This document shows positions 1 to 10,264 of a DNA stretch of 64,000 nt, piece after piece (position 1 is the first letter of the stretch; every line of letters begins with the position of its first letter). The translations under genes and the position numbers were made by a program. Origin of the DNA: Sabellastarte sp. h YS-2021 (taxonomy: Eukaryota > Annelida > Polychaeta > Sabellida > Sabellidae). The stretch spans positions 30,250,573 through 30,314,572 of the forward strand of contig OZ024940.1 in assembly GCA_964017235.1 (NCBI GenBank), given 5' to 3'. The notes beneath the pieces are model-generated. The model was not told the DNA's origin, searched no databases, and saw nothing but the letters and a program-made list of their open reading frames with translations.

Positions 1-1422
1 ATTTTAATATAACTATACCCAAATATTCAACAATAAACATTTCACAGTCTTTTATAATATTCTATCAATATATCAGACATTTTGTCCCCAAAAGTCTTAA
101 GAAAGCATATAACATTCCATTATTTACATGGAAGTTATAGCTCATGTACATATTTAAAAACATATGCCTTGGCATTTACCAAATCAAACACATCTGGTTT
201 CTTGCCGAATTTTCGCTTTCGGTAAGTGGTTCTAAAATTTGTATTCAACCACAACACTATCAGATAATGTCAACCCCCCCCCCCCCCCAACATTCTTGAG
301 CCTTCATCTGGATCTAGATTATCTCTGAGATAGAGCCATTGGTAGACTCCAGTTTGTGTGGAAATATGACCCTAAATGCAATGAATAGTTTTCCAGTAAT
401 GTGAACAGACAGACAAATAGATGTGATTACAATACCCTCGTGTTGATAAAATAAAAAGAAAACAATCACAGACATTATAGTAAATCAATAATTGTACACA
501 ATTTGGCAATGCAAATAATAATTATTATTTGAAATCAATTTATCAGTGTACATTTCTGTAGCCCAGTGGTCAGAAGGTGGGACTTTCGGGAAGAAATTTT
601 TTATAACCTAACAGTCTGTGAAAAAGCCACATACAGTGTTGAAAGCGACATAAAACCCCAAATAAATAACTCGATGTATATGTCTTTTGGGAAGTTTTTC
701 AAACCTCAAGGCTCTCAAACCTCTGTGGTCATGAGCTCGAACCCAGCTCGTGACAATATGTGGGATGATGCACTGAGTGACCTGTTCGGGTATGACCTTA
801 CCTGTTGTAATGAACATGAAAATCCAGACTCAGACCTCCTAGTCACTGTTTCACCATTTTTGTGTCAAAACTTTTCACCCTATAACATCATCTGCCAGAA
901 TAAAGATACATTCAGCTCTACTCGTTTTCATAATCCACTTAACTGTGAATTTTTGATGAGAGTAACATTTGTATGTTAGTATGCCCAAATAGCTTGGAGT
1001 TTTAGGGGGACCCCCCCCCCCCCCTTGACCTGTTCAAAGTACAAGGCTTCTATGTATTCTTTGCTTATAACAATGTTTTGGGATTGCCTTATGGTGGCAC
1101 TAGTTATCTGTGCCCTGCAAACCCTTCCATTTGTCCATCACAGCCTTTGATGTTTTTGCCTGATTTGTCAGACTTATAATGTACCCTTTGCTAACAAAAA
1201 TATCTTGGGATAGCCTGATAGCGGTTCTTGGTATCTGTGTCTGCAAGCCCGTCCATTGTCATCACAGCATTCTATTGTAGGTTCATCTTTTTGGACATTT
1301 GTCATGCCCAGGTAAGCTTGCCAGTGTTGGTTCTTCCATCATTATTGTTCCGACTATTTTGGTGTATTGCTTGCCACAGTATGCAACACCCTATCTGAAA
1401 GATTCATCATTGCCCCCAGTAG
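1..1422. other. Non-coding, downstream of the LRR gene
   Basis: Probably holds the LRR 3' UTR next to 1423. Poly-C runs lie at about 273-288 and 1009-1024. A SINE-A 3' end (GTTGAAAGCGACATAAAACC) lies at 617-670 on the plus strand. The 137-residue frame 566-979 runs through that fragment and is not a credible gene. Nothing else is recognised. Confidence 0.6.
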
Positions 1423-2073
1423 CTAGAAATCCTCCCACTTGTACACCCTCAGTGGCCCCTCGTGGTTGATGTCCCGGCCTGGAATAAGGGTCATCTGCTC
1501 TTTGGTCGTACTGCCACTCTTTACACTTTCTGAAGAGCTGTCGGATTTCTTGGCCTTGCCGTTTGGCATGAAATAGAGCACGTCATTCTTGTGTTCGGAC
1601 TTGATGTTCCCATTTTGATAGATCTGTCCATCTTTGCTCTTTTTCTCCGACCTTGAACCCGAGTGGTTCTGCTTCCGCAGGAAGTAGACGATAAACACGA
1701 TGATGACTGCCGCTATGATGACTGTAGACAGAGTGACCACAACGATGATGATGATTGTAACGTTTTTGTCTGGGTTTGTGGTTTCCAGGCGGTTTGGGGA
1801 GGGTTGTTTGGTTGGCACTGTACTGGATTCCTCTGTGGAAGCTCGCCATGGTGTGTCAATCGAATCAATGATTTTGTCCCAGTCTTCTGGAGACATATAC
1901 GGCTGTGAGCTGCCATTACCCCTTGGTGGGGGGATGAGAATGCGGGTATTGACAGTGTAGTCATATTTGGGCTTAGGGCTGGCAGTGTGGTGTGTCCTCG
2001 TGTTAGCGAGGTTGCTTTTTGTCTCTGAGGCACTGACTTGGGTGGACTGGGTAATGGTGGGAAGAAGTGGCTT
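1423..2073 (-). CDS. LRR gene exon 4: stalk, transmembrane helix, cytoplasmic tail, stop
   Basis: 651 nt including TAG at 1423-1425, acceptor TTTTTTCAG|AAGCCA at 2074/2073, phase 0. It encodes residues 614-829. The helix is NVTIIIIVVVTLSTVIIAAV plus about ten more residues, followed by LRKQ (stop-transfer). The tail has tyrosines in IYQNG, VLYFMP and RVYKWEDF and a serine-rich stretch, so docking or phosphorylation sites are plausible but unproven. No consensus AATAAA was found on the minus strand below 1423, so the 3' UTR end is unknown. Confidence 0.9.
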   Translation of the reverse strand, partial: KPLLPTITQSTQVSASETKSNLANTRTHHTASPKPKYDYTVNTRILIPPPRGNGSSQPYMSPEDWDKIIDSIDTPWRASTEESSTVPTKQPSPNRLETTNPDKNVTIIIIVVVTLSTVIIAAVIIVFIVYFLRKQNHSGSRSEKKSKDGQIYQNGNIKSEHKNDVLYFMPNGKAKKSDSSSESVKSGSTTKEQMTLIPGRDINHEGPLRVYKWEDF

Positions 2074-5000
2074 CTGAAAAAAATAAACAAGACATATACT
2101 CATTAAACTCTTCAATTTATACTACCCGGAATGGCTTAGGAAAGAGATCATATTTCAATATCAGGATAATATTATCAGCATATTAATAATATTTTAATAG
2201 TTTAATAGTACATGGAGAGGTCCTCGGTGGCCTGGTGGGTTAGCAAGTTTGGCATCTAATCATAGGCTGCCACCTCTGTATGTGGGCTTGACTTTCCACA
2301 AGTGACAAATGCTGAGGACCTGTCCCAATATGACTCTGGCTGTTGAACGGAGCGTAAAACCCCAACTTTGACTTTAAGGATTCATGGTCAGTAGTTTTTA
2401 CTTGGATTGTAACAAGGAGAGCCTGTTTTTGGGTAGCCCAGGGATCCTGTCAGAGACCTAGATTTTCAACAAAATGTCTCAAAATCTGTTTTGTGTGGAG
2501 ATCTAGGGCTTTGGTGATCTGGGGCCGTATTCACGAAAGGTCTTAGCCAAGTCTTAGGCTTAAGTTGGCTGTATTTTTATACAAAAGTTAAGCCAAAAAC
2601 TTGGCTAAGACCTTTCGTGAATACGGCCCCAGATGAATAATATGGTTGTTTGAAAACAGTTCTGTCTTTGTGTTGCTGTGCCTAAGATTTAGATTTAGAT
2701 TTATTTTTTGTTTTACGTCCCATTCAACAGCCTGGGTCATATTGCGACGGGTAGTTTACAGGTGGAGGAACCAGTGCATACTAGTTGGTCAACATTCTGC
2801 ACTGTAAACCACCGGGCATCGGCAAGTAGCTACCAACTTTCCAACATGAAGCGCCCGGGCAGAGATTCGAACCGGTGACCTAAGAGGTTGAAGGCGAACA
2901 CCGCTATACCACTGAGCTCCCCCCACCCCCACCCCCGCTGTGCCTAAGAGTCTGCTTACTAAAGGGAGATTAAGCGCTATAAAAATCCAATTCAGATTAT
3001 ATATGCCTTAGCCTTATGTGGGAAAGCTGGTAGTTGCTTGCCATTGGTCGGCAGTTTACAGTACAGAACAGTAACGAACTGTATGTACTGGTTTCCTGTG
3101 CCCTTCCAACTACCCGTCATGATATGACCTGTACAGTGTTGAAAGCGACGTAAAAACCCCAAATAAATAAAATAGATACGCCTTAGTTAGTGTGATTAGT
3201 GTACGAGAGATTGGCTGGATTACATCCGTGGTTTTTTGTGTTTCTTTCAGGTTGTCGGGGGCAACCGATAATAGCTGAAAATCCCATGAGAAATGGCATC
3301 ACTGAAAATACACCACTTGCAAGTCCTTGATTGATTGATGGAAATAAATTTCTGGTAAGTAAACCTATCACCTTCTCGTGTAAACATTTCTCTCAGAAGC
3401 TGTTGTGTTTATGGACGACTGTTAGTGGGTAAAATCGTTCGGCTATGTGGATATCGGATATTGAATGGGAAAAAATATTTCAACATCGGCTTTAGTGTAG
3501 GGATCGAGTGCCATGTTGAGGATCGATATCGAATGAAAATTTAGGGTTGTGGATCGATCGATATTTCAATATCGGGACCGGTCACGTAAGCCGTGAGCGA
3601 TAATACAGGTTCTTTAAAAACATGCACATATTAATTCAAGAAATGATTAAAACACGCCATTTATCCACCAAAAATACATTTTTGCAATAGAAAATATAAA
3701 GAAAGGTAACAAAAGTTACATAAAACAGGTCTTTTATGCTTTCCTGTGTACTAGCTCTCTTCCGTGAAACCGGAAGTAGGTCACTGACAATGTAAACAAA
3801 GATGGTGGCAGACTTGACACCGTTTTGTATTTGTTGAAACTGTGTCTTTTTAAAGATTTTATGCAATAAACATACGTTTAAGCTGTAAAATAAGCATTTA
3901 AAAAAAATTTTGTCTGTTTGGTGTATGTTATTTCGATATTGAAATACTATTAGTAAGTGTCGATATCAGCAGTTCTGTGGGATGATCGATCAATATTGAA
4001 AGATCGAGCACCAATCCCTATACTAATCGGCTTATATCGGGGGGCTGAGATTGTCTACTAAATAGTCTGAATCTGGGATACCGAAAATGTTTTTCTTCTA
4101 GCATATCCCAAACCACTAACAGGAAGTGAAATTTACCAAATCAAAACATTGGGGATGTACTTAAAACATTATTGAATTCTGGAAACGCCAAAGTGGATGG
4201 GAGGGGAGTTTATACAGATAAATACGGTACTTGTAATATCAGTCTCTTTGAAATAAGTTTGCTAGACGACGAATGTTTCAGTGACATTAATTTGTTGTCA
4301 ACCTGTGCAAAATGAAATGACACTCTAACATATAGTTTTGAAAAACAAAATGATAAAATAGTTATCTGTCCCTCTTAGGGGGAGTAACAATTAGGTCGGA
4401 TAATAGAATGGTTGGATAATAGAAGGGCTAAAACCAAAACAGGCTTCAATGGAGCTGGGATGGTGGGTTTGAGGTGGGATAATTGAATATTCGGATAATA
4501 GAAGATCAGATAATAGAGTGTCTACTGTATTTTCAATGACTTTGCCTTTTGAATAACATTAGTCCAAAACGAATTCGTGGGTTTACATAAAATTATTTAT
4601 ATGGGTAGGGCGTGGCTAGTGCAAAATGTGATAACATTTTGAGAAAGATCTGGATCATATTCTAGAAACAAAAAATAAATAAATAAATAAAAATTAAAAA
4701 AAAAAAATAATAAAAAAAATCCTAAAATTTCGGGAATGCCCCCGGCAGAGGTCGGTGCTCTTTGAGTACTCTCAAGTTATGTACTGTAGCCACGCTCCGT
4801 AACGCTCATGCTTTTGAAAGCGCCCATCCACAATCTTACGTTATCGCTCATATGTGGTTTCGAGGTAAACTGTCTCCATATAAACCCAATAATCGGTGAA
4901 ATATTATTAATTTATATCAATTTTCAACAAAATTTTCCTTATTTTAGCAGTTATGACAACTTTTATTGCATCGAGATTTGTTTACCAACCGCATATTTTA

Positions 5001-8000
5001 CTTCCAGTCGGTGTGTGCTAAAACGCGGTTTCCCTAAATTCGGGCTATTTTTTTCGAAACGCCCGGCTGGTTTCCATTGTCGTAAACGCCCATCCCCAAC
5101 TTTCACAAATATTTGGTCACATTGCCCATGGGCGTTACAGAGCGCGGCTACGGTAATATCTCTGTGTATTGTTTTACGCCACGTTCAACAGCCAGGGTCA
5201 TATTGCGACGGGTAGTTTATGGGTGGAGGAAGCCAGTGCATACTAGTTGGTCAAGATTCTGCACTGTAAACCACCGGGCATCGGCAAGTAACTACCAACT
5301 TTCCAACATGAAGCGCCCAGGCTGAGATTCCAACTGGCGACCTCAGAGGTTGAAGGTGAGCACTCGAACCACTACACCACCGAGCCCCCTATCTCTGTCT
5401 ATCATTACAGGAACTAGCAAAAGGATGTTTAAAAGCGAAAAAAACCCATCATTTCCAATTAAAATCTTTACATACCTGTGTTATTCCCGTATATTTGAGC
5501 GTTTGGTTTTGTCCATCAGTATAAGTACCTTCGGATGGCCGCTGTGGTTTACTGTGTGCAGCACTACTCTCCTCCGCTGTGGGAAATGTGCTTAGGGGCC
5601 TAGCAGTCGTGCTCGTTGTTCTAGGCGGCCTGGTCGCGGCGATAAATTCGCTGTCCTTCAGTGACACTATTGAGCGTGAATGAGTTTTCCTCGGCGTAAA
5701 GCAGGCGATTTCCTCGGGGTTCCAAACCGTGACGTTTGTCGTGAGGAGCCAGTCTCTGAACCACATTAAGTTTGTATCACAGTGCCACCGGGTGGAGGAG
5801 ACGTGTAGCGTTGTCAAGTGCGTAAACCACCCGGGAAAGGCGGGGCTTAGCCAGGAGAGTTCACAACTCTGTAAGCTGAGATCTTGTACAGTTTGAAATG
5901 TGTGGATAAAAGGTCTTCCAGATAAAAGGGTTTCCACCAGTTTTGGGCTACTGTCTAAACTGAGCTTCTGAAGTTGGTGTATATGTGAGAAAACGTTGTG
6001 GTGCATGGCAACATGGGTGTTTATGTAGGCGAGCGACAGCGTGCGGAGGCTTCGTAAACCCCAGAAGCTGCGGCCGTGGAAGTGGGTGAGAGGGTTCTTC
6101 GAGAGCTGCAGGAAGGTTAGGTTCATCTGATGTTTGAACGTATGGCCATATATATGGCTGAGATTGTTCTCGCTTAGGTCAAGCGACTCCAGCGTGCGCA
6201 GATGGGCAAGCGCGTCGTGGGCAAGATAGGTGAGGTTATTTCCCATCAACGAAAGCTTTGTCAGCTCTGAATCGGCTGGAAACACGTTCTCAAGTCTGTG
6301 AATCCTGTTTTGGTCCAGTAGAAGGCGCTGCAATCCTACAGGAAGTGGGTACGGAACCTGCGTGAGCTTGTTTCCATTCAGCCAGAGTTGCTGAAGGTAG
6401 AGCATCTCCTCGAACGTCCGGTCGTCCACGGAGACGATCCCGTTTTCATCGAGCACCAGTATACTGACATGGGGACAGTCGCGGAAGGATCTTCGGTGGA
6501 GGAGGGTGATGTTGTTGCGGCGTAGTTGCAGATATCGGATCGTGGCCGGCAACCCTCGGGGAATCTGCTCCAAACCACATTCGGACAGGTCGACGTAAGA
6601 GAGGAACCTACAAACATAAAATGTACATGGGAAAATAGTGTTAGATTGTGATCAAAGAGAGGTATTTTCTATTAATATTGTCAGTAACCATTTTTTTTGC
6701 ATATTCTCTATTTGTAAGTTCTACCAGTGAGTGGAATTGCTGTGATTTTCTTGGTCGATTATTCGTCCGTTTTTCTGATCTCTAATTGACCCATAATCGA
6801 TTTTTTACTCCACTATTACTTAATACATCATGAAACACTTTCTGGGATGAAGTATATACCAATCTAATAAAAATAACGGTGTTTCTGACATTTAGAATCT
6901 ACCGAAAGCACCCACTTCCTATATATATAGTGGGGTAGTTATAAACACACCCCAAATTCATGAGAAATATATCGATTTAATAAAGGAAACTACCTAAAAT
7001 GTTTTAAAATAAGATGCATATTGAGATACATAAAGAAAGGTAAGTTTTAATCGATTGTACCACCGCAATTGTAGCACCGTAATTCGTCTAAATGTCCTTC
7101 CACTAATTTCTACCACAACAAAAAAAAATCTCAGTGCATTATGTCAGTTACGGTGGCATTTCTGTATACTTGATACATAAAAATGGTATAAATATTTCAT
7201 AGGTTACACATAAGCCAAAATAGAAGGCTGGGGATCGCTGACTATATTGTATTTATTATTTGGTTGATCTTGTGTGATTTATAATGCTACTATTCAAGAA
7301 CAAGATATAATATATATTAAAACTAGAATAATTATGATTTAATAATAATTAAAGTCGGAAAAACAACCTACCTTGAATTAAACTCAAACTTTGCCACCCT
7401 GTGAATTGGATTCCCCCGCAGCACGAGATACATCAGCTGGTCTAGTGTTCTGAAAGCTTTCTTATCTATGTGGCTTATCTGGTTGTCTGATAACATCAGA
7501 TAACGCAGCTTCCGTAAGTCCCGGAACGACACCTGCGATATCCTCTGGATTTGGTTGTAGCTGAGGTCGATCCGGGTCAGATGGGTCATCTTGGCAAAAG
7601 TGCCATCGATGTGCTGTATAAGGTTGTTTGATAGGTCCAAGGTCGTGATTTGCGTCACACCCGCAAGGGTTTGCTCCGTCACGATGGCCAACCTAGGACA
7701 AGAAAACCAGAAAAACATAGATTACCCATAATGCCTGATTCACAGATTGACCCCACCTTGTGTTAAAATATGACCCAGATCTGATATATATGTGTGTGAA
7801 AATATGACCCAGATCTGATATATGTGTGTGAAAATATGACCCAGATCTGATATATATATGTGTGTGAAAATATGACCCAGATCTGATATATGTGTGTGAA
7901 AGTATGACCCAGATCTGATATATGTGTATGTGAAAGTATGACCCAGATCTGATATATATGTGTGTGAAAATATGACCCAGATCTGATATATGTGTGTGTG

Positions 8001-8772
8001 AAAGTATGACCCCGATCTGATATATGTATGTGTGAAAATATGACCCAGATCTGATATATGTGTGTGTGAAAATATGACCCAGATCTATGTGTGTGTGAAA
8101 ATATGACCCAGATCTGATATATGTGTGTGTGAAAATATGACCCAGATTTAATATATATATATATGTGTGTGTGAAAATATGACAGATCTGGTTTTTATAT
8201 GTGAAAATATGACCCAAATCTGATATATACGGTATGTGTGAAAATATGACCACACGGATGTATAGTTTTTGAGTTATGCACATTGTACAGACAGACAAAC
8301 AGACCCAATGACAATAGACTCACCCTTCCCCTTTGGCCCCTGAGGGTTACAAAAAAAGGTGGAAAATACTTCCCAACTTTCCTTACCTGTTGTGGCTTAA
8401 ATCTAATGTTTGCAAGGATTCCAGATCAATGAAGGCACCGTCCTGTACATTCTGAATCATGTTATTCTCAAAGTTCAAGGTCAACAGGTGCCGAAACCCT
8501 TCCATCTCCACGCCCATCACGCTGTCGATGAAGTTATTGGTGAAGTCCAGCGTGGCGGCCATCTTGGGCAGGTTCCTGGGTATCACAGTCAGGTTACGAC
8601 TGACACACGAAACGTCGTTCGTCCTTAGGGGGCAGACGCAGGATTGGGGGCATCCGTCGTTGAACTCGGCGATCGTCAAGAAAAGCATTATCCAACATAT
8701 GGCCGTATCCTTGGTAACCACCATTTCTGTGACATGGTTTTTCCCGATTTTGGGTTTTTTGGTGACACGCAT
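1423..8772 (-). CDS. LRR single-pass transmembrane receptor-like protein (4 coding exons)
   Basis: Join of 8387-8772, 7372-7692, 5476-6607 and 1423-2073 on the minus strand gives 2490 nt, or 829 residues plus TAG. All junctions are GT-AG and keep frame (intron phases 2, 2, 0). Domain order: hydrophobic signal segment about 23-37; LRR N-cap with C41, C45, C47, C56; about 17-19 LRRs of type LxxLxLxxNxI from about 65 to 505; a C-cap around 503-559; Ser/Thr/Pro-rich stalk about 560-715; transmembrane helix about 718-745 followed by LRKQ; basic/serine-rich cytoplasmic tail ending VYKWEDF. An upstream in-frame TAA at 8818-8820 bounds the start. Met17 (8724) has a better initiation context (A at -3, G at +4) and puts the signal peptide at the N terminus, so 813 residues is equally possible. 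By architecture it is a cell-surface recognition or adhesion protein of the extracellular-LRR class (tartan/capricious, LRRN and LRRTM share this layout). I cannot name an orthologue or ligand. Confidence 0.9.
2222..2374 (+). mobile_element. SINE-C copy
   Basis: tRNA-like head (box A TGGCCTGGTGGGTTAGC; box B decayed) followed by CAAGTGACAAATGCTGAGGA, CAATATGACTCTGGCTGTTG and a GAACGGAGCGTAAAACCCC tail. Its tail matches those of SINE-A and SINE-B, but it lacks their central domain. Confidence 0.7.
2517..2634. mobile_element. 118-bp palindromic MITE, GGGGCCGTATTCAC termini
   Basis: The outer 36 bases of each end are a perfect inverted repeat beginning ATCTGGGGCCGTATTCACGA. The loop carries TTGGCTTAACTT, matching the unit of the 51.8-52.3 kb array. 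The RNA or single strand would fold into one long hairpin. It lies in LRR intron 3. Confidence 0.85.
2706..2922 (-). mobile_element. SINE-B copy (best tRNA-like head), intron 3 to 3' side
   Basis: Minus-strand order: tRNA-like head with box A TGGTATAGCGG and box B GGTTCGAATCTC; central domain GGAAAGTTGGTAGCTACTTG...TTTACAGTGCAGAATGTTGA; tail CTGTTGAATGGGACGTAAAAC. It is followed by AT-rich flank. It is not a tRNA gene because the head lacks a proper acceptor stem and continues into the SINE body. Confidence 0.8.
3011..3172 (+). mobile_element. SINE-A, 5'-truncated
   Basis: Begins within the body (TATGTGGGAAAGCTGGTAGT) and runs to GTTGAAAGCGACGTAAAAACC with an AAATAAATAAA tail. The tRNA head is missing, as expected of a 5'-truncated retroposon. 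A short segment at 2940-3000 with TTAAGCGCTATAAAAATCC looks like the 3' tail of another retroposon. Confidence 0.75.
3420..4030. mobile_element. Decayed DNA element with ATCGAT-rich ends, intron 3
   Basis: Ends rich in GATCGAT/ATATCGG lie near 3420-3590 and 3955-4040 in roughly inverted arrangement, around a middle holding ACCGGAAGTAGGTCA and AAGATGGTGGCAGAC (about 3767-3812). It resembles the 47.8-48.2 kb element in layout. Boundaries are approximate and no ORF of transposase type is present. Confidence 0.4.
4040..4150. repeat. Dispersed repeat (GGGATACCGAAA ... AACAGGAAGTG)
   Basis: The same string order (TGGGATACCGAAAA, CTAGCATATCCCAAACC, AACAGGAAGTGAAATTTACC) recurs reversed at about 33345-33455 and 58140-58215 and in part at about 24045-24110. 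Full element boundaries were not resolved. Confidence 0.5.
4376..4535. mobile_element. Fragment with pogo/Tigger-like terminus
   Basis: Repeated GGATAATAGAA blocks end at TACAGTAGACACTCTATTAT (read on the minus strand from about 4530). This resembles the CAGTNGACTCTC-type end of pogo/Tigger elements. Only one end is clear. Confidence 0.35.
4782..5155. mobile_element. 374-bp MITE, TACYGTAGCC termini
   Basis: Left end TACTGTAGCCACGCTCCGTA and right end, read inward, TACCGTAGCCGCGCTCTGTA form imperfect terminal inverted repeats of about 29 bp ending at an (A/G)CCCATG motif. It is non-coding; the 135-residue frame through it is fortuitous. The outermost TA on each side could be the target duplication. 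It lies in LRR intron 3. Confidence 0.7.
5167..5388 (-). mobile_element. SINE-B copy (tRNA-derived), intron 3
   Basis: On the minus strand it starts at a tRNA-like head (box B resembling GGTTCGAATC, here mutated), then the central domain shared with SINE-A (GGAAAGTTGGTAGTTACTTG) and a 3' tail GTTGAACGTGGCGTAAAAC. It is close to full length, about 220 bp, and sits directly beside the 4782-5155 MITE. Confidence 0.75.
5476..6607 (-). CDS. LRR gene exon 3: remaining LRRs, atypical C-cap, stalk
   Basis: 1132 nt, acceptor TTTGTAG|GTTCCTC at 6608/6607, donor ACACAG|GTATGT at 5476/5475 (phase 0). It encodes the rest of Arg236 and residues 237-613: about 11-12 LRRs, then the C-cap segment TRWHCDTNLMWFRDWL (C512) with C538, then a Thr/Ser/Pro-rich linker (TRPPRTTSTTARPLST) typical of an O-glycosylated stalk. 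The C-cap lacks the second and fourth cysteines expected of the family (Thr at 514, Ala at 559). Several N-x-S/T sites are present. Confidence 0.9.
6735..7075 (-). mobile_element. MITE in LRR intron 2, paralogue of the 47.8-48.2 kb element
   Basis: Reads like the reverse complement of about 47870-48150: both carry GGTCGATTATTCGTCC, CCCATAATCGATT and TCTACCGAAAGCACCCACTT in the same order and spacing. It is a non-coding dispersed element of hAT-like appearance; no target duplication was resolved here. Confidence 0.6.
7372..7692 (-). CDS. LRR gene exon 2: four LRRs
   Basis: 321 nt with acceptor TGTCCTAG|GTTGGCC at 7693/7692 and donor TTCAAG|GTAGGT at 7372/7371. It enters and leaves in phase 2, completing an AGG codon at both ends, so skipping it would keep frame. 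It encodes residues 129-235 as four consecutive repeats (LDLSNNLIQHI, IDLSYNQIQRI, LMLSDNQISHI, LVLRGNPIHRV), a clean canonical LRR block. Confidence 0.9.
7762..8249. repeat. ~31-37 bp minisatellite in LRR intron 1
   Basis: About 15 tandem copies of a unit containing GAAAATATGACCCAGATCTG followed by a (TA)n(TG)n stretch whose length varies between copies. It fills most of the 694-nt intron 7693-8386. It produces a chance minus-strand frame with repeated HIFTHTYI-type residues that is not a gene. Confidence 0.9.
8387..8772 (-). CDS. LRR gene exon 1: signal peptide, LRR N-cap, first LRRs
   Basis: 386 nt encoding residues 1-128 plus two bases of codon 129 (Arg). The hydrophobic run TAICWIMLFLTIAEF is followed by the Cx3CxCx8C N-cap pattern (C41-C56) and about two and a half LRRs. 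The donor reads CAACAG|GTAAGG at 8387/8386. The stop at 8818-8820 lies in frame upstream, so coding starts at Met1 (8772) or Met17 (8724). Non-coding upstream exons may exist and cannot be seen. Confidence 0.88.
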
Positions 8773-8894
8773 GTCAAACTCCCCCGTTACAGCGTGGTTT
8801 TTTAATGGTATCCATGGTTACATATTTTCTCTCCTGTTTTGCGGCCATTTGTTTTGAATGAGCCCAAATGAAATTCGCTTAAGTATCCAACATA

Positions 8895-9538
8895 CCAAAT
8901 TTGGTGTTATTTTAGTTAATGCTATTCTTCAGTGTTTAATCAAAATTTGCTGTTGTTGAACAACAACTGACGTGCCAAATTTGGTGTTGATGTGATAAAT
9001 CCACTGCAGAGTTTAATCCCCAGAATCACTCGGCCAATAAATGCTCATAAATTTATATCCAGTGTGCCAAAGGTGATATTGATCTATTCAATCCACAACA
9101 GAATTATAATCCGTTAATTTCCAGTTTGTAATTCCTGTATCATTAGTTTTTTACTATGACCAGCAAATTCTTTTATCTGATGTGCCAAATTTGGTGTCAC
9201 GTTATTTAATCCACAACAGGAATATACAATTATTTGATCACTTGCCACAGTGGGTGGGTATTGGTTTTATCTTTATCATGCCAAAGTTGGTGTTGATTTT
9301 CTCAATTTCACTAGGAATAGTAATGTTTCAATCTCCAGCTGGAATTTCTGTGAATATTAATTTTTTCCACTAAATGTCCTACTAATATTCTCTGTATCCA
9401 GCATACTAAATTTGGTGTTGATTTATTCAATCCATGTTATCCTTCCATATCTCCAGTAGAATATTTGTCAACATATTGATCCAGTTTTCCAATATTTTAT
9501 CACACCAATATTCTGTGTATCCGGTATGCCAAATGTGG
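8895..9538. promoter_or_regulatory. Decayed tandem repeat with CArG-box core, upstream of the LRR gene
   Basis: Seven related cores (consensus GTGCCAAATTTGGTGTTGAT) start near 8895, 8975, 9067, 9185, 9281, 9406 and 9529, about 80-125 bp apart, with similar flanks such as TTATTCAATCCACAACAG. The cores at 8895-8904, 8975-8984 and 9185-9194 are exactly CCAAATTTGG, matching the SRF site CC(A/T)6GG; the others have one or more changes. The array starts about 120 bp upstream of the LRR start codon. The repeat is seen directly; a regulatory role is inference. Confidence 0.45.
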
Positions 9539-9599
9539 TGTCAATTTATTCAGTCTATGCTATTGTTTAATCTATAGTTAGTATTTCTGTGAATATAAA

Positions 9600-10260
9600 T
9601 CCTAACTTTTCACAAATTCATCACAAAATATAATCCTTGAATTCTCTCTAACTCAAATTTCTTTTAACAGTAATTTCATTTTTTTCAGCAATTTCCAAAT
9701 ATTAATACGTAATCTTTTAATCCGACATGAATTTTATGTTTATCGATTTCTTCATGGCAAATTTCAACCATTTCATTGACACAAGTAGTAGTCCCCATAG
9801 GCTCCACTGTCGAACGATCAATTGTTTCAGAAATTAATAAATATATTCTTGTATCAAATCCAATATGCAGATTTTGTCATCCGCCATTAATAATGATTGA
9901 TAATATATATTGTGGTTCACTCATTTGATTTCCAAAATTTTGCCGAGAGAAGGGAAAATAGATTTGTTATTTTATCAACAGTTTTCATTTTGGGATCGCC
10001 TAAAAAAACCCCCACAAAATAAAGACCTTTGTGGTGTAACTTGTCAAAACCGCGAGTTTTGAAGAATCGTCCTTTTATAAACTCTCTCTCTGAAGCTATA
10101 AATCCATGTTTATTGTGTTCAAGGGTGAAAAGGCGTTTGTAATTTCCCCAAGACCCACTCGTATGAAAAAAACCTCGTTTGACAGGCTGTGATGATGTCG
10201 TATTGCCCCCTAATGCTCTGTAAATTGAGTGTATAGGGCCATATATCAAATTATCGGACC
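9600..10260. other. Unassigned; one 110-residue minus-strand frame
   Basis: The frame 10249-9917 on the minus strand has fairly balanced composition (for example SGSWGNYKRLFTLEHNKHGF). It shows no domain I recognise, no signal peptide and no supporting splice sites, and I treat it as probably chance or an unidentified repeat. The rest is AT-rich with no recognised feature. Confidence 0.3.
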
Positions 10261-10264
10261 GGCT

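Noticed and set aside
1663..1960. Plus-strand frames with MMTAAMMTVDRVTTTMMMIV-like residues
   Set aside because: Antisense shadow of the LRR transmembrane exon.
4808..5215. 135-residue plus-strand frame
   Set aside because: It spans a MITE and the edge of a SINE-B and opposes an intron of the LRR gene; no domain.
7693..8298. 201-residue minus-strand frame with repeated SGSYFHTH-like units
   Set aside because: It is the intron-1 minisatellite read in frame; real LRR exons flank it with good splice sites.
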